Below are positions 25,636-34,266 of a stretch of 64,000 nucleotides of DNA, piece by piece; the first letter of the stretch is position 1, and each line of letters begins with the position of its first letter. Source of the stretch: Piscinibacter sp047600445 (GTDB lineage Bacteria > Pseudomonadota > Gammaproteobacteria > Burkholderiales > Burkholderiaceae_C); contig NZ_JASGKT010000001.1 of assembly GCF_047600445.1 (NCBI RefSeq), positions 682,001 to 746,000 of the forward strand, given 5' to 3'. The notes under the pieces were generated by a model that was not told the DNA's origin, made no database searches, and saw only the letters and a list, made by a program, of their open reading frames with translations. The position numbers and the translations under genes were made by a program.

Positions 25636-26469
25636 TCAATCGGGGTCGATTTCCGCGTACTGCCGCGCCAGGTCGGGCGGCATCGGCGAATCGAGCAGCA
25701 GCGAGCTCAGGCGCAGCGCGTCGGCGGCCGTCGGGTCCATCAGGCGCCGTCCCGGCGCGGCCTGCTTGGCCGCGGCCACCCAGGTGCGCACCACCTGCGG
25801 CCGCTGCATCCACGACATCATCTGCAGGCCGTTGAGCGCGTGCACCAGCGCGTCGACGTCGGGGCGCTGCCAGGGCGGCGTCTCGGCCGGCTGGAGCCAG
25901 CGCGACATCACCACCCGGTACCAGGCCTGGCCCTGCGCGGGGTCGGCGCTGGGCACCATGCGCGCCAGGTGGGCGGTGAAATGCGCCACGTTCAGCACCT
26001 CGGCGATGTTCAGGCGCGAGACGTCGGGGTCGGACGAGGGCTGGGCGTGCAGGTCGGGGTGTTCGCCGAACTGGCGCCGCATCGCCAGCCACAGCAGGCG
26101 GTCGATCGGCTGCCCCGGCGGGCCGAGCACGCGCCGCGCCGAGCGCAGCAGCGCCTGGCGCTCGGCCAGCGGCGAGGCGCCCATGCGCGCCAGCAGCAGC
26201 TCGAACCAGGGCAGCCGGGTCGAGGGCCCCAGCTTCGCCAGGTCGGCGCGGATCGCCTCGGCCTCGGCCAGCGTCGCCGTCTCCTCGCGCCAGACGCGCA
26301 GCCGGCCGGGCAGCGCTGGCGACAGCAGCAGCGCCAGCAGCGCGGCCTTCATGCCGCCGATGCCGCGCACGCGGTCCAGGCGCGCCATGGCCTCCAGCTC
26401 CGCGTCGGCCAGCGGCGGGCCGAACAGCGCGGGGGTCACTTTGCCGGTCATGACGCGCGTCTGGAGCAT
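25636..26469 (-). CDS. Protein resembling the C-terminal domain of LemA-linked M48 peptidases (no peptidase domain)
   Basis: A 277-residue protein rich in Ala and Leu, without signal peptide, transmembrane helices or an HEXXH motif. The segment RVRGIGGMKAALLALLLSP followed by RLPWFELLLARMGASP resembles the helical tail found after the membrane peptidase domain in M48 proteins encoded next to lemA. Here lemA is indeed immediately upstream (21 bp), but the metalloprotease part is missing. It could be a remnant or a free-standing regulatory domain. The family assignment is from memory of these tails and should be treated as tentative. A second start, 6 codons in (MTGKVTP), is possible. Confidence 0.5.
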   Translation of the reverse strand: MLQTRVMTGKVTPALFGPPLADAELEAMARLDRVRGIGGMKAALLALLLSPALPGRLRVWREETATLAEAEAIRADLAKLGPSTRLPWFELLLARMGASPLAERQALLRSARRVLGPPGQPIDRLLWLAMRRQFGEHPDLHAQPSSDPDVSRLNIAEVLNVAHFTAHLARMVPSADPAQGQAWYRVVMSRWLQPAETPPWQRPDVDALVHALNGLQMMSWMQRPQVVRTWVAAAKQAAPGRRLMDPTAADALRLSSLLLDSPMPPDLARQYAEIDPD

Positions 26470-26490
26470 CTGCGGGGCGGTCGACGAACC

Positions 26491-27003
26491 CTAGAGTGTG
26501 CCCGCCTTTCGGAAGCCGAAGACGGCGGCGATGACCCAGGTCGGGAACTGCGACACGGCATGGTTGTACAACTCGGCCGTTTCGTTGAAGCGGCGCCGCG
26601 CGAAGGCCAGCGCCGTGTCGGCTTCCGCCAGCGCCGCGTCCGGGCCCTCGCCGTCCGGGCCCAGCGCGGCGCGCGAATGCGCCAGGATGTCTTCGGCCAG
26701 GCGCAGGCTGGTCACCGCGCCGGCGCGTGCCGGGTGGGCGCGCGCGTGGCCGCAGGCCGTCTCGGCCTGGCGCGCGGCGGCGTGCAGCGCGGCCAGCGCC
26801 TGCGCGTCGGCCGGCTGCGCTTGCGCGGCCAGGCCCTCGGCCCAGCGCATCAGCGCCGCCTGGCGCGCCTGGAACTGCGCGTCGACGGCCGGGAAGGCGC
26901 GCAGCAGATCGTTGCGCAGCCTGACCAGCCGGTTGTAGGCGCCGACCGCCCAGAACACCAGCACCGCGGCGGCGACGATGGCCGGCAGCGTGGTGTCAGC
27001 CAT
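26491..27003 (-). CDS. LemA-family membrane protein
   Basis: A 170-residue protein with one N-terminal membrane helix (AIVAAAVLVFWAVGAYN) followed by a helical bundle. The LemA signature is present: NRLVRLRNDLLRAFPAVD after the helix, and FNETAELYNHAVSQFPTW near the end. The function of the family is unsettled; it is frequently paired with membrane M48 peptidases. It overlaps the end of queC by 8 bp. Confidence 0.88.
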   Translation of the reverse strand: MADTTLPAIVAAAVLVFWAVGAYNRLVRLRNDLLRAFPAVDAQFQARQAALMRWAEGLAAQAQPADAQALAALHAAARQAETACGHARAHPARAGAVTSLRLAEDILAHSRAALGPDGEGPDAALAEADTALAFARRRFNETAELYNHAVSQFPTWVIAAVFGFRKAGTL

Positions 27004-27697
27004 TCACCCAGGCGTTGTAGCCGGCGCGGCGCAGGTCGCAGGCCGGGCACAGGCCGCAGCCGTAGCCCCACTCGTGGCGGCGCGAGCGGTCGCCCATGTA
27101 GCAGGTGTGGGTGTGTTCGGCCACCAGGTCGATGAAGGCCTCGCCGCCGAGGCGCTCGGTGAGCGCCCAGGTCTGCGCCTTGTCGTACCACATCAGCGGC
27201 GTCTCGACCGTCATCGGCGCGTCCAGGCCGAGGCTGAGCGCCACCTGCAGCGCCTTGAGCGTGTTGTCGCGGCAGTCGGGGTAGCCGGAGAAATCGGTCT
27301 CGCACATGCCGCCCACCAGCACGTTCAGCCCGCGCCGGTAGGCCACCGTGGCGGCGAAGGTCAGGAACAGCAGGTTGCGGCCGGGCACGAAGGTGTTGGG
27401 CAGGCCGCTCTCGCTCATCTCGATCTCGCGCTGCTGCGTCAGCGCGGTGTCGGAGATCTGGCCGAGCAGCGAGAGGTCGAGCCGGTGATCCTCGCCCAGG
27501 CGCCGGCCCCACTTCGGGAATTGCGCGCGCAGCGCCTCGATCACCTTGAGCCGGCACGCCAGCTCGACCTCGTGGCGCTGGCCGTAGTCGAAGCCGATGG
27601 TCTCGACGGCGCGGAAGCGGTTCAGCGCCCAGGCCAGGCAGACGGTGGAGTCCTGCCCGCCGGAGAACAGCACGAGGGCGCGGCGCTCGTCCTTCAT
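26996..27697 (-). CDS. queC: 7-cyano-7-deazaguanine synthase
   Basis: A 233-residue PP-loop ATPase. The ATP pyrophosphatase motif SGGQDS lies at residues 12-17, and four Cys near the C-terminus bind zinc (CYMG upstream, then CGLCPAC). It converts 7-carboxy-7-deazaguanine to preQ0 using ATP and ammonia, a step of queuosine synthesis for tRNA. No other queuosine genes are in this window. It is followed with an 8-bp overlap by the LemA gene. Confidence 0.97.
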   Translation of the reverse strand: MKDERRALVLFSGGQDSTVCLAWALNRFRAVETIGFDYGQRHEVELACRLKVIEALRAQFPKWGRRLGEDHRLDLSLLGQISDTALTQQREIEMSESGLPNTFVPGRNLLFLTFAATVAYRRGLNVLVGGMCETDFSGYPDCRDNTLKALQVALSLGLDAPMTVETPLMWYDKAQTWALTERLGGEAFIDLVAEHTHTCYMGDRSRRHEWGYGCGLCPACDLRRAGYNAWVNG

Positions 27698-27704
27698 GGC
27701 GCCG

Positions 27705-28985
27705 TCACTCCCGGATCTCGCCCTGGCCCAGCACCACCCACTTCACCGAGGTCAGGCCCTCCAGGCCGACCGGGCCGCGCGCGTGCAGCTTGTCGGTGCT
27801 GATGCCGATCTCGGCGCCCAGGCCGTACTCGAAGCCGTCGGCGAAGCGCGTGCTGGCGTTGACCATCACGCTGGCCGAATCGACCTCGCGCAGGAAGCGC
27901 ATCGCGTTCGTGTGGCTGTCGGTGAGGATGGCGTCGGTGTGGTGCGAGCCGTGGCGGTTGACGTGCGCGATCGCCTCGTCGAGCGAGGCCACCACCTTCA
28001 CGCTGATGATGGGCGCGAGGTACTCCTCGCTCCAGTCGCCTTCGCTGGCGTCGGCGAGCTTCGCGCCGGCCACGCCGGCCAGCAAGGCGCGCGCCTTGGG
28101 CTCGCAGCGCATCTCCACGCCCTTGGCCGCGAACACGGCGCCGATGCGCGGCAGGAAGGCCGGCGCGATGGCCGCGTGCACCAGCAGCGATTCGGCGGCA
28201 TTGCAGGGGCTGTACTTCTGCGTCTTGGCGTTGTCGGTGACCTTCACCGCCAGTTCCAGGTCCGCGCTGGCGTCGACGTAGACATGGCAGTTGCCGTCCA
28301 GGTGCTTGATGACCGGCACGCGCGCCTCGCGCGAGATGCGCTCGATCAGGCTCTTGCCGCCGCGCGGGATGATCACGTCCACCGCCTCGGGCGAGGCGAT
28401 CAGGTGGCCGACGGCGGCGCGGTCGGTGGTCTGCACCAGCTGCACCGCGTCGGGCGGCAGGCCGGCTTCGGACAGCGCCGCCTGCACGCAGCGCCACAGC
28501 GCGAGGTTGGAATGGATGGCCTCCGAGCCGCCGCGCAGGATGCAGGCGTTGCCGCTCTTGATGGCCAGCGAGGCCGCCTCGATGGTCACGTTCGGCCGGC
28601 TCTCGTAGATCATGCCGAACACGCCCAGCGGCACGCGCATCTGGCCGACGGCGATGCCGCTCGGGCGCTGGCGCACGTTCGTGATCTCGCCGATCGGGTC
28701 GGGCATCGCGGCGATCTGCTCGCAGCCCTCGGCGACGGTGGCGATCACCTTCTCGCTGAGCTCGAGGCGGTCGACCATCGGCTCGCTCAGGCCGGCGCTG
28801 CGCGCGGCGGCGAGGTCGTGGTGGTTGGCCTTCTGCAACTCGGCCGTGCCGTCGCGCAGGCGCCGCGCCAGCGCCAGCAGGGCCGCGTTCTTCGCGGCGG
28901 TGGGCGCGCGCGCCATGCCGGTGGCGGCGGCGCGCGCGGCCACGCCCATGTGCGCGATGGTGGCTTGCAGGTCGGCGGAAGTCAT
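27705..28985 (-). CDS. proA: Gamma-glutamyl phosphate reductase
   Basis: A 426-residue aldehyde-dehydrogenase-fold enzyme for the second step of proline synthesis, reducing glutamyl-5-phosphate to the semialdehyde with NADPH. The catalytic Cys is in YSPCNAAESLLVH near residue 261. Conserved PLGVFGMIYESRPN and LRGGSEAIHSN are present. Length is canonical. It lies 7 bp upstream of queC on the same strand. Confidence 0.97.
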   Translation of the reverse strand: MTSADLQATIAHMGVAARAAATGMARAPTAAKNAALLALARRLRDGTAELQKANHHDLAAARSAGLSEPMVDRLELSEKVIATVAEGCEQIAAMPDPIGEITNVRQRPSGIAVGQMRVPLGVFGMIYESRPNVTIEAASLAIKSGNACILRGGSEAIHSNLALWRCVQAALSEAGLPPDAVQLVQTTDRAAVGHLIASPEAVDVIIPRGGKSLIERISREARVPVIKHLDGNCHVYVDASADLELAVKVTDNAKTQKYSPCNAAESLLVHAAIAPAFLPRIGAVFAAKGVEMRCEPKARALLAGVAGAKLADASEGDWSEEYLAPIISVKVVASLDEAIAHVNRHGSHHTDAILTDSHTNAMRFLREVDSASVMVNASTRFADGFEYGLGAEIGISTDKLHARGPVGLEGLTSVKWVVLGQGEIRE

Positions 28986-29007
28986 GCGCCGGATTATCCC
29001 GGAACGC

Positions 29008-29997
29008 CTATCCCAGCCACGCCAGCACGGCCAGCCAGATCGAGGCCGTTGCCACGAAAGCCAGCGTCGAGAACACGATCGCCGCCGTCGCCTCGGCCTC
29101 CAGCGCGGCGTAGCGCTGCGAGAAGATCAGCGCGTTGCTGCCCACCGGCAGCGCGGCCATCATCACCACCACCGCCAGCGGCAGGCCGCTCAGGCCGAAG
29201 CCCCAGCGCGCCGCGGCCAGCACCAGCGCGGGCAGCACCAGCAGCTTCAGCACGCCGATCAGCACCGCGCCGCGCGCCGCGCCCTTGACGCCGTAGTAGG
29301 CCAGCGACATGCCGATCAGCACCAGGCACAGCGGCACCACCGCCTGCGCCAGCGTGGCGAGGATCTCGACGGCGATGGCCGGCAGCGGCAGCGCGGCGAG
29401 GTTCCAGGCCAGGCCCGCCAGCACCGGCAGCACCACCGGGTGGATGATGGTGTTGCGCACCGTGCGGCCGAGCGTGGCGAGCAGGTGCGCGTTGGAGTGG
29501 CCGAGCGTGCGGCGCTCGCGCGCCAGGTCGAGCTCGACCAGCGCGGTGAGCACGGTCAGCAGCGTCAGCGCATGCAGGCTGACCAGCGCGACGTGGATCG
29601 CGAGGCCCGCCTCGCCGAACAGCGCCGCGGCGAACGGAATGCCGACCTGCACCGAGTTGCCGAAGGTGGCCGAGATCGCGCGCACGCTCGGCGCCGCGAC
29701 GGGCAGGCCGCGCTCGCGGTGGGTGCGGCGCTCCCAGGCGTAGACGAGCAGCAGCAGCGCCAGCACCGGCACGAAGAAGGCGATCACCGTGCCCCAGGGC
29801 ATCGCGGCCAGGTCCAGGCGCGCGGTGGTGCGGAACAGCAGCGCCGGCACGAAGATGTAGTAGGCCGCGTTGGCGAGCACGCGGGCCGGGTCGCTGGTTT
29901 CGTCGTTCGGGCCCAGCCAGCGCGCCTTGCCCACCACCCAGCCGAGCGCCACCACGACGAAGATCGCGGCGAGCTTGAGGAAGACCGATGCGGACAT
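29008..29997 (-). CDS. AEC-family (auxin efflux carrier-like) transporter
   Basis: A 329-residue inner-membrane protein with about ten hydrophobic helices in two halves. Typical AEC features: ATFGNSVQVGIPFAAALFG in the first crossover region and GMSLAYYGVKG in the second half. Bacterial members export or import organic acids such as malate or malonate; the substrate is unknown here. Positioned 22 bp before proA on the same strand. Confidence 0.9.
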   Translation of the reverse strand: MSASVFLKLAAIFVVVALGWVVGKARWLGPNDETSDPARVLANAAYYIFVPALLFRTTARLDLAAMPWGTVIAFFVPVLALLLLVYAWERRTHRERGLPVAAPSVRAISATFGNSVQVGIPFAAALFGEAGLAIHVALVSLHALTLLTVLTALVELDLARERRTLGHSNAHLLATLGRTVRNTIIHPVVLPVLAGLAWNLAALPLPAIAVEILATLAQAVVPLCLVLIGMSLAYYGVKGAARGAVLIGVLKLLVLPALVLAAARWGFGLSGLPLAVVVMMAALPVGSNALIFSQRYAALEAEATAAIVFSTLAFVATASIWLAVLAWLG

Positions 29998-30018
29998 CGC
30001 GGCTCCGCCCGGCGCGGC

Positions 30019-31245
30019 TCAGCGCCGGCCGAACATCATCTGCCGCGCGATCACCGATTTCAGCCCGGGCACGGCCTGCAAGGCCGCCAGGCCGAGCCCG
30101 CGCGCCGCGCCGGCGCCCGGCAGCACCCAGGTGAAGCTGCGCGCGAGGAAGTCGGTGGTGGCGATCATCGCCCAGCGGTCCGGCGCGCGCTGCCATTCGA
30201 GGCGGCGCAGCGCGGCGTCGAGGTCGCCGCCGCGGCGCAGCCCGTTCACGAGCTCGGCGGCGTCGCGCAGGCCGAGGTTCAGGCCCTGGCCGGCGACGGG
30301 GTGCAGCGTCTGCGCCGCGTTGCCGATGCGCACCGTGCGGCCGTCGACCAGCGTGCGCTCGGCGTTCAGCCCGAGCGCGAAGCGCTTGAGCGGCGTGATG
30401 GCGGCCAGCGGTGTCACCGCGGCGGGGAAGAGGGTGTTCAGCACCGCGAGGCGCTGCGCGTCGTCGAGCCCGGCCACCGGGTCGCCGCCGTCGCTTTCAT
30501 CGCCTTCGTCGGTCCGCACGCACCACACCAGCGAGGCGCGCCCGTCCGCCAGCGGCAGCAGCGCCGCCGGGCCGTGGCGCGTGAAGCGCTCGTAGGCCAC
30601 GCCGCGCGCCGCGCCGGGCGCCAGCTCGACCGTGCCGACCCAGGCGCACTGGCGGTAGTCGCGCCGGATCGCCTTGCGCGCCTGCTCGGCGAACACGCCG
30701 CCTTCGGCCACCACCGCGAGGTCGAAGCGCTCGGCGATGCCGGCGTCGACTTCCACGCCGCCGGCCACCGGCTTGATCGCGCCCACCGGCGTGCCGAAGC
30801 GCGTGTGCAGCCGCTGCGGCTGCGCCGCCTCGGCGGCCAGCCAGGCCTGCTGCAGTGCCGCGACGATGCGGCCGTAGCTCAGCACCGCGCCGAGCATCGG
30901 CACCGCCTCGTCGTGCGCGGCGATGCGAACCTCGGGCTCGCCGAACAGCGCGGCGAACAGTGGCGGCGCCGAGGGCGGCTGCTGCGAGACGTTCACCTCC
31001 AGGATGGGCTGCATGCCCTCGGCGGGCCAGGCGCCCAGGCGCTGCAGCCACTGCACGCTGCCCAGCGACAGCGCCAGCGTGCGCGGATCGGCGCTCACGT
31101 CGCGTTCGGGCGGGCGCGCGTCGAACACGCTGATGTCGGCCTCGGGCAGGCGCCGCGCGGCGTCGAGCGCGAGTGCCAGGCCGACCGGGCCGGCGCCGAC
31201 GATGGCCAGGCGCAGGCCGGGGGTGGCGATCGGTGTCGAGGACAT
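30019..31245 (-). CDS. ubiH: FAD-dependent ubiquinone-biosynthesis hydroxylase (UbiH/UbiF/COQ6 family)
   Basis: A 408-residue flavoprotein monooxygenase. The dinucleotide-binding motif LAIVGAGPVGLAL is at residues 13-25. The C-terminal FAD signature IGNAAQTLHPVAGQG has the Asn and Gln typical of UbiH rather than GDAAH. It hydroxylates the ubiquinone ring precursor with O2. ATG 31245 starts a short leader before the Rossmann fold. UbiF-type activity on another ring position cannot be excluded. It lies 21 bp upstream of the AEC transporter. Confidence 0.88.
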   Translation of the reverse strand: MSSTPIATPGLRLAIVGAGPVGLALALDAARRLPEADISVFDARPPERDVSADPRTLALSLGSVQWLQRLGAWPAEGMQPILEVNVSQQPPSAPPLFAALFGEPEVRIAAHDEAVPMLGAVLSYGRIVAALQQAWLAAEAAQPQRLHTRFGTPVGAIKPVAGGVEVDAGIAERFDLAVVAEGGVFAEQARKAIRRDYRQCAWVGTVELAPGAARGVAYERFTRHGPAALLPLADGRASLVWCVRTDEGDESDGGDPVAGLDDAQRLAVLNTLFPAAVTPLAAITPLKRFALGLNAERTLVDGRTVRIGNAAQTLHPVAGQGLNLGLRDAAELVNGLRRGGDLDAALRRLEWQRAPDRWAMIATTDFLARSFTWVLPGAGAARGLGLAALQAVPGLKSVIARQMMFGRR

Positions 31246-31344
31246 CACGCGATTCTGCCCCCGCGGCGCGGGGCTGGCCCTATGATCCGCTCGCCCCGGC
31301 GCCCGCGCGCCGGCGTTCATCGTCGACTCGACCTGGGAGGCCTC

Positions 31345-32379
31345 ATGGCGCTGATGGATTTCGTCAAGAAACAGTTCATCGACATCATCGAATGGACGGA
31401 GGCGGGCGACGGCACGCTCGCCTGGCGCTTCCCGATGGCCGACCGCGAGATCCAGAACGGCGCCTCGCTGACGGTGCGCGAATCGCAGATGGCGGTGTTC
31501 GTCAACGAGGGCCAGGTGGCCGACGTGTTCGGCCCCGGCATGTACAAGCTGACGACGCAGACGCTGCCGGTGCTCACCTACCTGAAGAACTGGGACAAGC
31601 TGTTCCAGAGCCCGTTCAAGAGCGACGTGTATTTCTTCAGTACGCGCCAGCAGGTCGACCAGCGCTGGGGCACGACGCAGCCGGTGACGATCCGCGACAA
31701 GGACTTCGGCGCGGTGCGGCTGCGCGGCTTCGGCAACTACGCCTACCGCATCGCCGACCCGAAGCTGTTCCACACCGAGATCTCCGGCACGCGCGAGCGC
31801 TACACCGTGGCCGAGCTCGACGGCCAGTTGCGCGCGCTGATGCTGCAGCACATCTCGGACGCGGTGGCCAGCAGCGGCATCGCCTTTCTGGACCTCGCCG
31901 CCAACCAGGTCGAGTTCGCCAGCCAGCTCCAGCAGGCCACCGCGCCGGCCTTCGAGAAGCTCGGCCTCCGGCTCGAGGCGGTGACGGTGCAGAACGTCTC
32001 GCTGCCCGAGGAGCTGCAGAAGATCCTCGACCAGAAGATCGGCATGGGCATGGTCGGCAACGACATGGGCAAGTTCATGCAGTACCAGACGGCGCAGTCG
32101 CTGCCCGAGTTCGCCAAGGGCGCGGGCGGCGGCGGGGTGGTCGGCGACGCGATGGGCCTGGGCGCCGGCGTGGCGCTCGGCCAGGTGATGGCGCAGCAGC
32201 TCGGCCAGGGCCTGCAAGGCGCCGGCGCGGCGGCGCAGGCCACGCCGGCGGCCGTGGGCGTGAAGCCCGACGAGGTGATGGCCACCATCGAGAAGCTCGC
32301 CGAACTGAAGGGCAAGGGCATCCTGAGCGCCGAGGAGTTCGAGGCCAAGAAGACCGAGCTGCTGAAGAAGCTGGTCTAG
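31345..32379 (+). CDS. SPFH-domain protein with C-terminal SHOCT-like domain (virion-core/YdjI type)
   Basis: A 344-residue protein of the SPFH (Band 7-like) group without a transmembrane helix. The fold begins after MDFVKKQFIDIIEW and includes VFVNEGQVADVFGPGMY. A Gly/Ala-rich linker (about 255-305) leads to a SHOCT-like tail, ELKGKGILSAEEFEAKK, at 318-334. SPFH proteins build membrane-associated oligomeric scaffolds. GGGAGG just upstream of the ATG is a good ribosome-binding site. It heads a plus-strand set with DUF4178, DUF350, an aminopropyltransferase and an oxidase, a recurrent bacterial neighbourhood of poorly known function. Confidence 0.88.
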   Translation: MALMDFVKKQFIDIIEWTEAGDGTLAWRFPMADREIQNGASLTVRESQMAVFVNEGQVADVFGPGMYKLTTQTLPVLTYLKNWDKLFQSPFKSDVYFFSTRQQVDQRWGTTQPVTIRDKDFGAVRLRGFGNYAYRIADPKLFHTEISGTRERYTVAELDGQLRALMLQHISDAVASSGIAFLDLAANQVEFASQLQQATAPAFEKLGLRLEAVTVQNVSLPEELQKILDQKIGMGMVGNDMGKFMQYQTAQSLPEFAKGAGGGGVVGDAMGLGAGVALGQVMAQQLGQGLQGAGAAAQATPAAVGVKPDEVMATIEKLAELKGKGILSAEEFEAKKTELLKKLV

Positions 32380-32400
32380 CAACGCCGGTCCAGCGCGTCC

Positions 32401-34017
32401 TTGGCCACCGAAGACAGTCCGCAGCGCGGCTACCGGGCCGCCTGCCCGAACTGCGGCGCGCCGGTCGAGTTCCGCTCGGCCGCGTCGGCCTTCGCCGTCT
32501 GCGGCTTCTGCCGCTCGACCCTGGTGCGCGACGGCGAGGCGCTGCGCCGCATTGGCCAGAGCGCCGAGTTGTTCGACGACCACTCGCCGCTGCAGCTCGG
32601 CGCGGCCGGCCGCTACCAGGGCGCGCCCTTCGTGCTGGTCGGGCGGCTGCAATACCGCTACGCCGAAGGCACCTGGAACGAATGGCGCGCGCTGTTCGAC
32701 AGCGGCCCCGACGGCCAGAAGTCGGGCTGGCTGAGCGAGGACAACGGCCGCTACGTCTTCGCCTTCGACGCGCCGCTGCCCGGGGCCGCGCCGGCCAGCG
32801 AGTCGCTGCGCCCCGGCCAGCCGGTGAGCGTGGCCGGCCAGGCCTGGACGGTGGCCTCGGTGGTGGTGGCCCGGCTGGTCGCCGCGCAGGGCGAGCTGCC
32901 GGCCCGGCCGAACCTGGAGCGCGGCTTCGTCGTCGCCGACCTGCGCAACACCCGCGACGAGGTCGGCACGCTGGACTACGCCGAGCCGGCCGCGCCGACG
33001 TGGTCGGTGGGCCGCCCGGTGGCGATCGGCGAGCTGGCGATGACCGGCCTGGCCGAATCGAGCGAGAAGACGCTGGGCGCGCGCGGCGCCGAGTGCCCGA
33101 GCTGCGGCGCGGCGCTGGAGGTGAAGCTCGCCACCACGCAGAGCATCGTCTGCCACCAGTGCCGCCACGTGGTCGACGTGTCGCAAGGCCTCGGCGGCGA
33201 CCTTCAGCACTACGCGCAGGCCAAGGGCAGCGAGCCGCGCATTCCGCTGGGCAGCGTCGGCACCTTCGCGTTCGCCTTCCGGCCGGGCGAGAAGAAGGCC
33301 CTGCCGTGGCAGGTGGTGGGCTACGCCGAGCGCTGCGAGGTCGATACCGGCGAGGACGACCAGGCGTTCTGGCGCGAGTACCTGCTGTACCACCGCACCG
33401 AGGGTTTCGCCTTCCTCGTCGACGCCGAAGACGGCTGGAGCTGGACCGCGCCGATCACCGGCGTGCCCGAGCGCGCCGGCGAGGGCGTCAGGCACCAGGG
33501 CGTGGTCTACCGCAAGCTGTACGACTACACCGGCATGGTCACCTACGTGCTCGGCGAGTTCTACTGGAAGCTCGAGCGCGACGCGCGCACCTACAACACC
33601 GACTACGTCGGCACCGGCGCGTTCGGCGCGCGGCGCCTCAACCGCGAGCGCACCGGCGGCGGCGACGCGCAGGAGATCACCTGGTCGGCCGGCGAGACGC
33701 TGAGCGCCGACGCGGTGGTGCAGGCCTTCAAGCTCGCGCCGGCGCAGGGCGCGGCGCTGGCGCGCGACGCGCTGCCGGCCTCGGGCAACGCCGCCTCGCT
33801 GCTGGCCAAGGTGTTCTTCTGGGGCTTCGTGGTGGTGCTGCTGCTGATGATGTTCCGCTGCGACGGCGGCGAGCGCAGCGAGTGCGACTCGCTGCGCTCC
33901 ACCTACGGCGAGGCCTCGGTGGAGTACCAGAATTGCCTGCGCAGCGCGCGCAGCGGCGGCGGGCGCGTCGGCGGCGGATCCTTCGGCGGCTGGTCCAGCG
34001 GCGGCGGCCACAAGTGA
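32401..34017 (+). CDS. DUF4178 protein with two zinc ribbons and a membrane helix
   Basis: A 538-residue protein. The N-terminus has a zinc ribbon (ACPNCGAPVEF, then CGFC), followed by a DUF4178 beta-domain. A second ribbon near residue 231 (CPSCGA then CHQC) is followed by another DUF4178-like domain (GSVGTFAFAFRPGEKKAL, then YNTDYVGTGAFGARR). One membrane helix near residues 468-487 (VFFWGFVVVLLLMMF) and a Gly/Ser-rich tail end it. The start is TTG at 32401, the only start directly before the first ribbon. Two ribbon-plus-domain units suggest an internal duplication. Function is unknown. Confidence 0.8.
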   Translation: MATEDSPQRGYRAACPNCGAPVEFRSAASAFAVCGFCRSTLVRDGEALRRIGQSAELFDDHSPLQLGAAGRYQGAPFVLVGRLQYRYAEGTWNEWRALFDSGPDGQKSGWLSEDNGRYVFAFDAPLPGAAPASESLRPGQPVSVAGQAWTVASVVVARLVAAQGELPARPNLERGFVVADLRNTRDEVGTLDYAEPAAPTWSVGRPVAIGELAMTGLAESSEKTLGARGAECPSCGAALEVKLATTQSIVCHQCRHVVDVSQGLGGDLQHYAQAKGSEPRIPLGSVGTFAFAFRPGEKKALPWQVVGYAERCEVDTGEDDQAFWREYLLYHRTEGFAFLVDAEDGWSWTAPITGVPERAGEGVRHQGVVYRKLYDYTGMVTYVLGEFYWKLERDARTYNTDYVGTGAFGARRLNRERTGGGDAQEITWSAGETLSADAVVQAFKLAPAQGAALARDALPASGNAASLLAKVFFWGFVVVLLLMMFRCDGGERSECDSLRSTYGEASVEYQNCLRSARSGGGRVGGGSFGGWSSGGGHK

Positions 34018-34041
34018 ATCGACATTGAACGAGGAGCGAAC

Positions 34042-34266
34042 ATGATCGGCATCGACTGGCTGAAACCCGAGGTCTTCTTCGGCTCCATCCTCTACGCCCT
34101 GATCGGCGTGGGCATCTACTGGATCAGCTTCGTCCTGATCGACAAGCTCTCGCCCTACAAGCTGTGGGAGGAGATCGTCGACAAGAAGAACGTCGCGCTG
34201 GCCATCGTGGTCGGCGCCACCGCGATCTCCATCGGGCAGATCGTTGCCGCCGCCATCCACGGCTGA
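34042..34266 (+). CDS. Small DUF350 membrane protein
   Basis: A 74-residue protein with two hydrophobic segments (FFGSILYALIGVGIYWISF and VALAIVVGATAISIGQIV), matching one DUF350 unit. A GAGGAGCG ribosome-binding site precedes the ATG. Its 3' end overlaps the following aminopropyltransferase gene by 23 bp, implying coupled translation. Function is unknown. Confidence 0.88.
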   Translation: MIGIDWLKPEVFFGSILYALIGVGIYWISFVLIDKLSPYKLWEEIVDKKNVALAIVVGATAISIGQIVAAAIHG

